Shown: piece after piece, positions 50,280 to 61,758 of the stretch
Numbering within the stretch: position 1 is the stretch's first letter
How the letters are laid out: every line of letters starts with the position of its first letter
NCBI GenBank assembly: GCA_019321725.1
Contig: CM033106.1
Location: forward strand, 19,194,551-19,258,550
Origin: Paulownia fortunei
Taxonomy: Eukaryota > Streptophyta > Magnoliopsida > Lamiales > Paulowniaceae
Direction of reading: 5' to 3'
Length of the DNA stretch: 64,000 bases
Program-made: the position numbers and the translations under genes
The notes under the pieces: generated by a model
The model's input: only the letters and a program-made list of their open reading frames with translations
Told to the model about the DNA's origin: nothing
Database searches by the model: none

Positions 50280-51588
50280 ATCGATCAGAGCGTCTTTACT
50301 TTTGCATCATGTTTGCTAATGTAGCATCTTGACTGATTTTTACATATTGTGTTACAACTTGGCTCGTATTCTCTCAACAATGGTTAGTCTAGGATTAATA
50401 GCTACAAATTTTCTGCTAGCCATTTTAAGATAGCGGAGAAGAAGCGTAGGCTAAAATTGCACACTTATAGTGAAAGGTGAGTGAAGTCACCAAGGATCTT
50501 GCGTCCTTCTAAGAGAGCTATGAGCACAAGATTTCCTCTAGAAAAAAATTTGTAAATTCTAAGAATGGAAAGGTTCTTCTGGCTCACACTAAGGAGGAAT
50601 GTGTCTTAGAGTTCAAGTCTTCTAACTTTGAGGGTACTAATTTAGATAGAACAGTCGTCATTTGTGATCGGATTGTATGTAATTGCCGCCGTATGCATAG
50701 AGACGCATGGCGCTTCATTGAGGAGAACGTCATACATTTTAGATCCTTTAGTTTTGAACTCAAAGGAAGAAGGTGCCATAGTAATGGAGTGTCCTGCAAT
50801 TGCTGTTGATGAAGAGGTTGTAATTGCTGGACCTTTAGCACCCTAAGACAATGTTGTTGAGAAGGCTTGATGCCTTTTAGATAGGACTCAACCTTTCTCC
50901 ACTAGGAACTTTGTGAGATTCCATTCTTTGCATTCATACTTATATTATTTTAGTTTTCAATATATGACAGTCATTATCTCTTTATTCAGCTGTATGTTAT
51001 ATTAGGATGTTATCTTTTGAGGAGTGCATTTAATTCCCTTGTGTTGTTATTCTTGATCAACTTACTGCTAGCATTTATATCTTATTTAAGGATTATATCA
51101 TTATGTTACTAGTTTCTCACCTCTTATAACGTTGTTTATGCTATCAAAAGTGTGCATGACATTATCTAGAGATAGTTTTTTGTTATGATACTTGGAGTGT
51201 TTGTGACACTTAGAGGTAGTCTTTGATATGCTACTAGGGGTATGCATAACACTTAGAGGGAGTCTTTGGTATGCAGTCGAGAGTATACATGGCACTTAGA
51301 GGTAGCCTTTGATGTGTTAGCAAGAGTGCGTTCTATACTTAAAGAGTCTTTGATAAGTTGTCTAGAGTGTGCATGGTACTTAGAAATAGTCTTTGATATA
51401 TTACTAGGAGTGTACATGACATTTAGAGGCAGCCTTTTTTAATATGCTACTTTTAGGTTTTATATACCTCTTATGGGTAGATATATAGATCTATTTCCGT
51501 AAGTGTGTTTAAAACTTTTTATAGGTTGATGTTTTATCCCAAGGTGAGTTTTTTATTAAGCATTATACTTGCAAGTTGCAATTAGAAG
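50280..51588. other. Unassigned interior with a minisatellite
   Basis: Frames at 50584-50846 on both strands are short and give no domain I recognise. Segment 51135-51460 is a minisatellite. The whole lies between LTR heads at 46947 and 51589 in the same orientation, so it may be the interior of a non-autonomous LTR element. Confidence 0.3.
51135..51460. repeat. Minisatellite, ~43-bp period, about seven copies
   Basis: The word CACTTAGAGGTAGTCTTTGAT and variants recur at about 51160, 51207, 51250, 51293, 51336, 51377 and 51420, that is every 41-47 bases. Between them GGAGTGTGCATGACA-like words also recur. Units are imperfect. Confidence 0.85.
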
Positions 51589-51747
51589 TGTTAGAGTAGT
51601 ACCTAGTGAGCTAATTAGATTGATCGCATGTTATACTCTTGTAAAATGATCATTTTCAATTAATGTCAAGGAAATATGCATTTCTTCATCTGTATTTACT
51701 TTGCTTTAGTTTAGATGAAGTCCCTAGACCATACCGTAACACATATT
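51589..51747 (+). repeat. Copia LTR head (copy C), fragment
   Basis: It begins TGTTAGAGTAGTACCTAGTGAG, shares ATTGATCGC, TATACTCTTG and TTAGATGAAGTCC with copies A and B, and ends after about 160 bases. Confidence 0.6.
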
Positions 51748-51899
51748 TTGATCTCGTAAAATAACAAGCAATAAAAATAATACAAATTTAATTTTTATTG
51801 GATTCAACAAGCAAATATAGAAAAAATCTCCATTGATCCTCTGATTTTTCTTCTGAAGAATGCGATCTTCAGATTTCAAATTGCTTGAAAGGGAATCTT
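51748..51899. other. Unassigned AT-rich stretch
   Basis: Nothing recognised between the copy C LTR head and the LTR of the second Copia element. A short GAAGAATGCGATCTTC inverted repeat lies near 51855. Confidence 0.3.
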
Positions 51900-51983
51900 T
51901 GTTGGATTTCGTATATCATATAATGGGTAACATAATGAAAACTTAAAATTTTTAACACATGAATATTTAAACAGTAAACACGC

Positions 51984-54900
51984 AGTAATTGCTAAGCCTC
52001 ACACTTCTCACTTGGCCAATATGATTCATACATTACGTTTTAATTTTATATGCTACTTGCATTTCTATTGACATTGCATAATTTATTTCATTTTATACGA
52101 CATTTTTGAATATTAAACTTAATTCTGAAGCTCTTGCACGGTATTAGTTATTGAATTTCCTAATCTAAGTAGTTGATTTTATATTGAAATAAGAAGAAAA
52201 TGAGGTTGATTAATATTGGATATAGATGGGATATATAGATTATAATTTTGAAAGTGTTAAAAGTGTTACTAGTAAGTAAGCTTATATGGTTTAATTGGAT
52301 TTCATCTAGGTATTTCAAAAGTATATATGGGTAAATTGCATAGTTGGGATATTGGACATAAGATAATATGATTTAAAGTTGATATTACACTATTCATTTA
52401 TGTATAAGATTATATAGTTTTTAATATGGATAATTATTCAAGAATCGGGTGATAATGGGGTAAAAAATTAAATGAACGGCTAGGAAATTAGCTTATGAAT
52501 CTATGGGATCTTGTGGTAATTAAAATAGGTTGTATTAATATATAGTAAGATACATCTAATCTAGGCTTGAAAGATGGGTGAAAGGTCATATTTATACCAC
52601 AACTTGACATCTCATGCTTACTACCAAGCTTAAGCAAGCACCTCAAGTGCCACCTCAAACTTTCCTTCCCCCTTAAGCCACGACCAGATCCTTATTTCAG
52701 CCATTTTCAGCTTTCAACCACACACCTTAAGGTCTCCAAGTGCTCCAAATTGATTCCAAGTTGAAATTAAAGCAAAAAAAGCAAAGGAGAAGTGATTACC
52801 ATCAAATTTAACATCAAAATCTACATAGCTAACACTTACCTACGATTTTGCTTTTGGTTTTCAGATTATTCTGAATGGTTTTATTGTGTATTAAGCTTTC
52901 AATATCTCTTATAAAAGTGTTAGAAAGTTTTTGGTTAGACTTTGGTACACAAAGAATGGGTGTTTGATGACAAACACTTAATAGGAAATACTTATGGCAG
53001 AAACTATCACCTTACTATTTTCTTGTGTTTTAGACTTCAAAAGTGCATGATATGTTGACTAAAACCTATAAGTATCATCGTATACATGTTCATATATGAG
53101 TTAAGAGTATTGGAACAAATTTTTATTGGTTAGAAATTGAATTAGGGCATGATATTGAATAGATGCTCAAAACTTTCACCATCGAATTTCAGATTCTATA
53201 CTGTGTAAAGGGGACTAGTTTTGCAGCATTAAATCTATTATTTTTGGAAATACTATAACCTGGATGTCCCTGTGTATATGTTATCTAAGTGTGACATGAC
53301 ATGGTTACATTATTTTTTATATTATCTAAGTGTGATAAAAATTGGGGAGTGAATGAATGTCTATGGGTATCAAAATCATCATGTAAATTAATATGACAGC
53401 AAAAAAATATAAAATTGTGAATCTGTTCTATTTAGTTTATTAACATGTTCCGACATAGATGTGGTGCATTTGATCCCTAACATTTAGGGGGATGTTATAA
53501 GAGTTATAATACATCAATTAAATGAAGTTAGTATATATTTAAGATGTGGAACAAAGGTATGTAGAAGGTTGTATTCGATTATCATCATGCAAATTAATAT
53601 GACAACAAAAGAATGTGAAATTATGAATTTGTTCCATTTAGTTCATTAAAATGTTCTGACATAGATGTCGTGCATTTGATCCCTAACATTTAGGGGGATG
53701 TTATAAGAGTTATAATACATCAATTAAATGAGGTTAGTATATATTTAAGATGTGGAACAAAGGTACGTATAAGGTTGTATTCGATTATAGCTTCTAAGTG
53801 GTAAGGTTATTTAATTAAATTGAGATTCAAGATCTTTATACTGCATTAGGTATAATGTACTTGTTAATTGAGGATGGTGATTGATATCTTGTATTTTTAC
53901 AGATTGTTTCACATACAAAGTTGGGGAGTAATACTTAAGAAACCTATAAGTAACACACAACCGATCAAATGTAAGTAAAGATTCATTTGCAACTACAATA
54001 CAAAGACAGAGTAAATGTGTGATTTATATGTAATACCATAGATCATATGTGCATAGTAGAGGGCACGCATTACTGTCATTCATGTCCATTGAGCATACAT
54101 AGATGGGCATTGGCACGTGTATGCATCATATACGAGCATTATGATAAATTTTGCATTACACGACATGATTTTGAGAAAGAAAAATATTTTGTTGACCACT
54201 ACTAGTGCACCAAAGCATGCATGGATTTGCAGGTTCGCGTGCATGGATTTGCATGTGTATGAGTATGCGTGGATTTGCATGCTTATATCATTATTAGCCA
54301 TTAGATATGGTGGTATGCATAGCTCTTTTCTAGTTCATGGGATAGTAGCATTGGTCAGGGGGCCAAGAAAGAAATGATTTTGAGAAAAATGTTTTGATGC
54401 ATGGAATTGCATTGTGACATAGCATTTTGAGATGCATGACTTTATATTGTGGATTATTCTTTGACATGCATAATCTTTACTTGCTGAGCATTAGCTCATA
54501 TAGTTTATGCATTATAGGTGAGTCTGGTGATACTGATACCATGGACTTACTTGGCAAGCCGTTGGGGTTCCTACAGGTTCTGAGGATCAGCGTACATGGA
54601 TGATGACTTGTTGGGTTGTGTTGTGGGTATATTCTAATTTTTACATTCATTATTATAATATAAATTGTTGACTATGTATAAAAGGCTAGAAGATGTAAAA
54701 TGTCCTTACTTCTTTCGAAAGTAAAGGTTATTATTTTTATTTTTGAGTCTATCATATTATAACTTTGGGATGTTGTGTCCTATATAACTCTTGAAATTTG
54801 ATAAATCAGCCTGAGAATAGCGGGACTGTGATGGGTGTTGTGTTTTTATATAAATGGTGATTTTTCTATATATACAGGGTTATATGTGTGAAAACACTTT

Positions 54901-55026
54901 ACTGTTTCTCAAAATGCTACATTTAACAAAAGTAAATATATATATATACACACATGCACACACATGTGCTACCTTGTCAAAATTATTGTTATACCAATAT
55001 CTATATTTAGTGGTGGAGGTGTTACA
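51984..55026 (+). repeat. 5' LTR of the Tekay/Del element
   Basis: It starts AGTAATTGCTAAGCC (the 3' copy starts TGTAATAGCCAAACC) and ends GGTGTTACA just before the PBS. Length is 3043 bp. It differs from the 3' LTR by a 206-bp tandem duplication (53375-53786) and by lacking ~165 bp present near 59610-59770. The plus-strand frames 54117-54377 and 54854-55045 have exact or near counterparts in the 3' LTR only because the LTRs are copies; they are not treated as genes. Confidence 0.9.
53375..53786. repeat. 206-bp tandem duplication within the 5' LTR
   Basis: Two consecutive copies, starting with ATCATCATG at 53375 and 53581, each contain the CATTTAGGGGGATGTTATAAG block. The 3' LTR has one copy (about 59850-60055), as do the solo LTRs. 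Confidence 0.85.
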
Positions 55027-55029
55027 GAG

Positions 55030-55041
55030 TGGCATCAGAGC
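55030..55041 (+). other. Primer-binding site (Met tRNA type)
   Basis: TGGCATCAGAGC three bases after the LTR end; it matches the plant initiator-Met site with one change and is usual for chromoviruses. Confidence 0.85.
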
Positions 55042-55739
55042 TTGATTTGTGGTTCTGTAGATTGTCCATATACATAATCTTTAAAACTGGTGGAGCACAA
55101 GCATGCCAGTAAGTTTTATTTTCATATATAATTTATTTTATATTTCATAAATAATATTGGCCATGTGTTTTAAGATTTTGTATAAAATAATGTTGAGGCG
55201 GACCCATCAATAATAACAGGTATAAAATTTATGTTTGGTATTCTATATTTGGAGCTTCATATTCTCTATTATCAACTAAGTATGTAATAAGACTGGATAG
55301 AGTACTTGATATATATATATATATGAGGTTAATTACAATGTTTTAATTCCTCCTAGAAGTTCAAGATCAACAAATTAGATTTCATGAGCTCTAAGTTAAT
55401 TTTTGTTATATTGGTATTATGATATAACATTTAGTGTTGATTGATTTATTGAGAATTATACATTATGGATTATTTCAGGATTATTAATACTTTTAAATTC
55501 TAAGTGATAAAATTTAGAAATTTCATGGAGACCGTGGCAGGAAAATGTTTACTCTTTGCAAAAAATAAAGAAGATTGTCAAATTTTAACTTTCTACAGTT
55601 ACTGTGACAGAGAGTAGTAAGAAAGAGTTATTATTAATCTTTGGGTTATGTTAGAATTTTTAGAAATGACCAAAGTTTATTAAAAATCCATTTGTGTGAT
55701 CTTAGATCTCTTGATACATGTTGAAAAGAAGTTTTCGGG

Positions 55740-57480
55740 CTTGCTATTGACTAACCAATTGATTTTATCCTAGATATAGTTGTAAGAACAAATCCAATCT
55801 CTCTTTTAGTTTATCATATACACCTATTAAAATTCGACAAACCTTAAGTGATATTGTTATAATATTAGCAAGGCATTAAGATCTAGTGCTTCTCCTAAAC
55901 AAGCTCCACTTCATATTCAAATCTTGAAGTTATATATTACTCATTGCAACTAAATTGAGTAATAATTTATAATAAGTACAAATTTTTCATACTAAGGTTT
56001 ATTTAAATAAATTAAGAGGAGCTATTGTGATCTTGATGATTGATTTTAAGTTTGAATTAATTTTGAATTTCTTGTTGTGCCATTGGGTTGACTAACGCTT
56101 TAATTATTTTGATATACATGATGAATCATGTGTTTGATGATTCTATATGGGTATGTTTAGGTGATATTCATTAATGATATCTTAGTGTACAATGAGGAGA
56201 AATATGATTGACCTTTCAATATGATCTTGGAAACTTTAAGGAAGTAGAAATTATATGTTCAATTTAGTAAATGCGATCTTTTGTTTATGTAATACAATAT
56301 TTATTTTGGGACTGGTAATTTTATTAAGAAGGTGTCCTTGTAACTATAACTTCAAGGTTGTACTGAAAAGAGAAGACCAATAAATGTAATAGAAATAAGA
56401 AAAGTTTTCTGGATTAGTGATACTATTGGGTATTCAGACAAAATTTCTTCTTAGTTGTTACTACTTTATTTCATCATACATACATGTATATGAAATTTGA
56501 ATGGTTATTTATTGTGTATAGTGGTGTATCTCATTGTATTTTGGTATATGTTTGATGTAATATAGAAAAGTTACTCGACACTTTTCAAGTTAATTAGATT
56601 ATTGATGTAATACTACATGTGACATTACAAAGCCGAAGTACTTAAAATGTCTATATACTTAAAAGGAGTTGAATTTGAAGAAAGGGTGGATATTATTAGT
56701 AAGTGAATATATTGTATGATCCATATAACTACAGATGTCATTGGAATGAAATATCTCAACAAACTAATATTCAAACAAATTTTACATCATAAACTATTAT
56801 GAGACTTGATGGTTGTATAGAGGATGAATTAGAGTATAGGGTGAATTATCTGTTTATTAATATTTTGATAAGACTGATTTTGATTAATCCAATTTCAAAT
56901 GCTCAAAATAAGTCGATGAAAGATTAGGATTAAGATGAAAGGCTTAAAAGGCACTTAAATTGATTTTTGTGATACGTGATAATAATCTCTTAATAAGAGA
57001 TAGATGTGACAATTAGGGATAAGAAATTACAAGACTAAGTTTTAGGTGATGATCATGTACTTTTTATTTGTTTTATTTAGTGGTATGAATGATGTTTGTG
57101 ATCTCAAGAAAATGTACAAATATCGGATACTAGACGAGCTATTATGGAATTTATTGTTAATATTTGATTTTCCACTTAAAAAAAGGATATACGTAAAAGT
57201 GCATATGTAAGAATGATTTAGTTCTTCTTTTATTTTCAAGTGAAAATGGGAAAGCATTCATGAATTTTGTATATGATAATGGAATTGGGTTATTGTTCAT
57301 AGGTTAACTGAATATGCTCATTCTTTCTCAATTTACCCTAAGTATTCCTTGGAAAGATAAATGTATAGGAAGTGGTTAGACTTTATGATTTATTAGTGTC
57401 TATTAGTTCTGATGTAGATTTAAGGTCTTTGTCCATGACTTAGAAGATCTTACATCAGGTATTGGAAACAAAATTATATT
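55740..57480 (+). pseudogene. Chromovirus pol remnant: RT region
   Basis: Blocks of a chromovirus RT are readable near 56090-56290: an FGLTNA-like block, MNHVF, then the active-site segment VIFINDILVYN at 56161-56193, where Asn (codon 56173-56175) replaces the first Asp. ETLRK and the YVQFSKCD block follow. Upstream gag and protease, and downstream RNase H, are too degraded to place. Confidence 0.65.
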
Positions 57481-58290
57481 TTAGATTATGATCATCCATG
57501 CGTTAATGGGTAGTCAGAACAATTAAATTAGACTTTGCAAGATATGCTTAGAGCTTGTGCATTAGATTGTTGATGTCAATTGAGAAACTTTTTCCTTGGG
57601 TGGAATTTCTTATAACAACAATGATAAGGCTACTTGGGATAGTTCTCTATGAGGCATTGTATGATAAAAAATATTGGTCATCATTTTATTGAAATGAAAT
57701 TGGTGTTCTTTTAGGCTAAATATGGTTTGGAAATGATACAAGTGGTAGAACAAATTGCCAATGTGTGGAAACTAGTTAGAGGTGACCATAGAGTTATGCA
57801 GATTAAAGAGGAATATCGTTGCAATTTATGATAGAGGATCAAATTTTTGAAGGTGTCTCCAATGAAATAGATTATGTAGCTTGGCAAAAAAAAATTGGGG
57901 ATGTTACATACAAACTTGATCCTAGGTACATTGATTTATTTTGCATTACTGAGACAATTGGGGATATTGCCTGTAAACTCGACCTCTTTGTATCAATGTC
58001 TCGAGTTCACAATGTTTTTCATGTGTTCATTTTAAGGAAGTATATCATGAATCTATTTCATCTACTAAACAAGAAGCCAATAGAACTAAATTGAGGTCGG
58101 AGATATGAAGAAAGACCTAGAGAGATTTTAGTAAGGGATGTAAAGCAATTTCAAAATGAGAATATCTCATTAGTTAAAGTACTAAGGAGAAATCAATAAA
58201 CAAAAGAAGCTACTTGGGAAAGGAAGCATAAAATGATAATTAAATATCTAGAGCTTTTTGGTAACTAAAATTTCGGGGATGAAATTTTTA
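57480..58290 (+). pseudogene. Chromovirus integrase C-terminus and tail
   Basis: An integrase block with LQDMLRACALD at about 57532 is followed by the frame 57819-58094, containing KLDPRYIDLF, then IGDIACKLDL and SRVHNVFHVFILRKY. The final tail at 58097-58270 has RYEERPREILVRDV and ATWERKHKM blocks. These match the Tekay/Del integrase end. In-frame stops and a local duplication (two GDIACKL-like segments at about 57898 and 57960) break it. Confidence 0.75.
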
Positions 58291-58291
58291 T

Positions 58292-58304
58292 AAGGAGAGG
58301 AGGA
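58292..58304 (+). other. Polypurine tract of the Tekay/Del element
   Basis: AAGGAGAGGAGGA directly before the 3' LTR start. Confidence 0.85.
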
Positions 58305-61292
58305 TGTAATAGCCAAACCTCACACTACTCACTTGGTCAATATGATTCATACATTACGTTTTACTTTTATATGCTACTTGCATTTCTATTGACATTGCAT
58401 AATTTATTTCATTTTATACGATATTCTTGAATATTAAACTTAATTCTAAAGCTCTTGCACGGTATTAATTATTGAATTTCCTAATCTAAGTAGTTGATTT
58501 TATATTGAAATAAGAAGAAAATGAGGTTGATTAATATTGGATATAGATGGGATATATAGATTATAATTTTGAAAGTGTTAAAAGTGTTACTAGTAAGTAA
58601 GCTTATATGGTTTATTGGATTTCATCTAGGTATTTCAAAAGTATATATGGGTAAATTGCATATTTGGGACATTGGACATAAGATAATATGATTTAAAGTT
58701 GATATTACACTATTCATTTATGTATAAGATTATATAGTTTTTAATATAGATAATTATTCAAGAATCGGGTGACAATGGGGTAAAAAATTAAATGAACGGC
58801 TAGGAAATTAGCTTATTAATCTATGGGATCTTGTGGTAATTAAAATAGGCTGCAATAAAATTAATATATAGTAAGATACGTCTAATCTAGGCTTGAAAGA
58901 TGGGTGAAAGGTCATATTTATACCACAACTTGACATCTCATGCTTACTACCAAGCTTAAGCAAGCACCTCAAGTGCCACCTCAAGCTTTCCTTCCCCCTT
59001 AAGCCACGACCAGATCCTTATTTCAGCCATTTTCAGCTTTCAAACACACACCTTAAGGTCTCCAAGTGCTCCAAATTGATTTCAAGTTGAAATTAAAGCA
59101 AAAAAAGCAAAGGAGAAGTGATTACCATCAAGTTTAACATCAAAATCTGCATAGGTAACACTTACCTACGGTTTTGCCTTTGGTTTTCAGATTATTCTGA
59201 ATGATGTTATTGTGTATTAAGATTTCAATATATCTTATAAAAGTTTTAGAAAGTTTTTAGCTAGACTTTGGTGCACAAAGAAAGGATTTTTTATGACAAA
59301 CACTTAATAGGAAATACTTGTGGCAGAAACTGTCACCTTGCTGTTTTCTTGTGTTTTAGACTTCAAAAGTGTATGGTATGTTGAATAAAACCTATAATTG
59401 TCATCATATACATGTTCATATATGAGTTAAGAGCATTGGAACAAATTTTCATTGGTTAAAAATTGAATTAGGGCGTGATAATGAAGAGATGCTCAAAACT
59501 GTCACTATCGAATTTCAGATTCTATACTGTGTAAAGGGGACTGGTTTTGCAGCATTAAATCCATTAGTTTTGGAAAGACTATAATCTGTATGTCTCTGTG
59601 TATATGTTATATAAGTGTGATACAAATTTGGGAGTGATTGAATATACGTAAGGGTTCCAAAACCATTAATGTCATGAAGTACACTAAACTATCATGGTAG
59701 GAAAAATCTGTTTCAGAATGTTGTGAAGGGAGCTGAGCTTGGGAAGCTATATCCGCGAGTTTTAGCCATTCTATAACATGGTTACATTTTTTTATGTTAT
59801 CTAAGTGTCATAAAAATTGGGGAGTGAATGAATATGTCTATGGGTATCAAAATCATCATATAAATTAATGTGACATCAAAAAAATGTGAAATTGTGAATC
59901 TGTCCCATTTGGTTCATTAACATGTTCCAACATAGATGTAGTGCATTTGATACCTAACATTTAGGGGGATGTTATAAGAGTTATAATACATCAATTAAAT
60001 GAGGTTAGTATATATTTATCATGTGGAACAAAGGTACGTAAAAGGTTGTATTCAGTTATAGTTTCTAAGTGGTAAGGCTGTTTAGTTAAATTGAGATTCA
60101 AGATCTTTATACGACATTAGGTATAATGAACTTGTTTATTGAGGATGGTGATTGATATCTTATATTTTTACAGATTGTTTCACATACAGGGTTTGGGAGT
60201 AATACTTAAGAAACCTAGAACACACAACAAATCAAAGGTAAGTAAAGATTCGTTGCAACTACAATGCATAAACATAGTAAATATGTGACTTATATGTAAT
60301 ACCATAGATCATATGTGCACAGTAGAGGGCACGCATTACTGTCATTCATGTCCATTGAGCATACATACATGGGCATTGGCACATGTATGCATCATATACG
60401 AGCATTATGATAAATTTTGCATTGCACGGCATGATTCTGAGAAAGGAAAATATTTTGTTGACCACTACTAGTGCACCAAAGCATGCATGGATTTGCAGGT
60501 TCGCGTGCATGGATTTGCATGTGTATGAGTATGCGTGGATTTGCATGCTTATATCATTATTAGCCATTAGATATGGTGGTATGCATAGCTCTTTTCTAGT
60601 TCATGGGATAGTAGCATTGGTCAGGGGGCCAAGAAAGAAATGATTTTGAGAAAAATGTTTTGATGCATGGAATTGCATTGTGACATAGCATTTTGAGATG
60701 CATGACTTTATATTGTGGATTATTCTTTGACATGCATAATCTTTACTTGCTGAGCATTAGCTCATATAGTTTATGCATTATAGGTGAGTCTGGTGATACT
60801 GATACCATGGACTTACTTGGCAAGCCGTTGGGGTTCCTACAGGTTCTGAGGATCAGCGTACATGGATGATGACTTGTTGGGTTGTGTTGTGGGTATATTC
60901 TAATTTTTACATTCATTATTATAATATAAATTGTTGACTATGTATAAAAGGCTAGAAGATGTAAAATGTCCTTACTTCTTTCGAAAGTAAAGGTTATTAT
61001 TTTTATTTTTGAGTCTATCATATTATAACTTTGGGATGTTGTGTCCTATATAACTCTTGAAATTTGATAAATCAGCCTGAGAATAGCGGGACTGTGATGG
61101 GTGTTGTGTTTTTATATAAATGGTGATTTTTCTATATATACAGGGTTATATGTGTGAAAACACTTTACTGTTTCTCAAAATGCTACATTTAACAAAAGTA
61201 AATATATATATATACACACATGCACACACATGTGCTACCTTGTCAAAATTATTGTTATACCAATATCTATATTTAGTGGTGGAGGTGTTACA
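58305..61292 (+). repeat. 3' LTR of the Tekay/Del element
   Basis: It starts TGTAATAGCC after the polypurine tract and ends GGTGTTACA at 61292. From about 60450 to 61322 it is, as far as I can read, base-for-base identical to 54184-55056 at a constant offset of 6266, although the LTRs diverge visibly elsewhere. Confidence 0.88.
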
Positions 61293-61758
61293 GAGTGGCA
61301 TCAGAGCTTGATTTGTGGTTCTCAAATGCTACATTACGACCTGTTGGGTTATGTTGTGGGCATATTCTAATTTTTACTTTCATTATTATTATATAAATTG
61401 CTAACTATATATAAAGGGTTACAAGATGCACAATATCCTTACTTCTTCTGAAAGTAAAGGCTATTATTTTTTTTTTTAGTCTATCGTATTATAATTTTGG
61501 GATGCCATGTCCTATATAACTTTTGAAATTTGATAGTAAATCAACCTGAGAATAGCGTGACTGTGATGGGTGTTGTATTTTTATATAAATGGTGATTTTT
61601 CTATATATACAGGGTTATATGTGTGAAAACACTTTACTGTTCTCAAAATGCTACATTTGACAAAAGTAAACATATATACACATACATGCACACACATGTG
61701 CTACCTTGTCAAAATTATTGTTATACCAATATCTATATTTAGTGGTGGGGGTGTTACA
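61293..61758 (+). repeat. Duplicate PBS and partial LTR at the right end
   Basis: Positions 61293-61322 repeat 55027-55056, including TGGCATCAGAGC at 61296-61307. A 13-base filler (61323-61335) resembles LTR sequence near 54909. Then 61336-61758 repeats the last ~424 bases of the LTR, with many differences from both other copies, and ends GTGTTACA next to the target duplication. Confidence 0.88.

Larger units (their letters stand above)
51984..61758 (+). mobile_element. Tekay/Del-type chromovirus (Ty3/gypsy) with two LTRs and a rearranged right end
   Basis: 5' LTR 51984-55026, PBS 55030-55041, a short interior to 58291, polypurine tract 58292-58304, 3' LTR 58305-61292, then a second PBS copy and a partial LTR ending at 61758. 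The outer flanks are CACGC (51979-51983) and CATGC (61759-61763), a target duplication with one mismatch, so everything to 61758 belongs to one insertion. The interior (3.3 kb) lacks gag and most of pol. RT, integrase and the C-terminal tail are readable in part. Confidence 0.88.

Noticed and set aside
50584..50846. Overlapping frames on both strands, one Gln-rich
   Set aside because: No homology recognised and no conserved start or motif; the low-complexity wording suggests chance.
54117..54377. Conserved small protein shared with 60383-60643
   Set aside because: The match is explained by the two LTRs being copies, and part of the tract is identical at DNA level. Solo copies do not keep the frame.
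54854..55045. Identical 63-residue frames here and at 61120-61311
   Set aside because: They span the LTR end and PBS and are identical because the DNA tract was duplicated.
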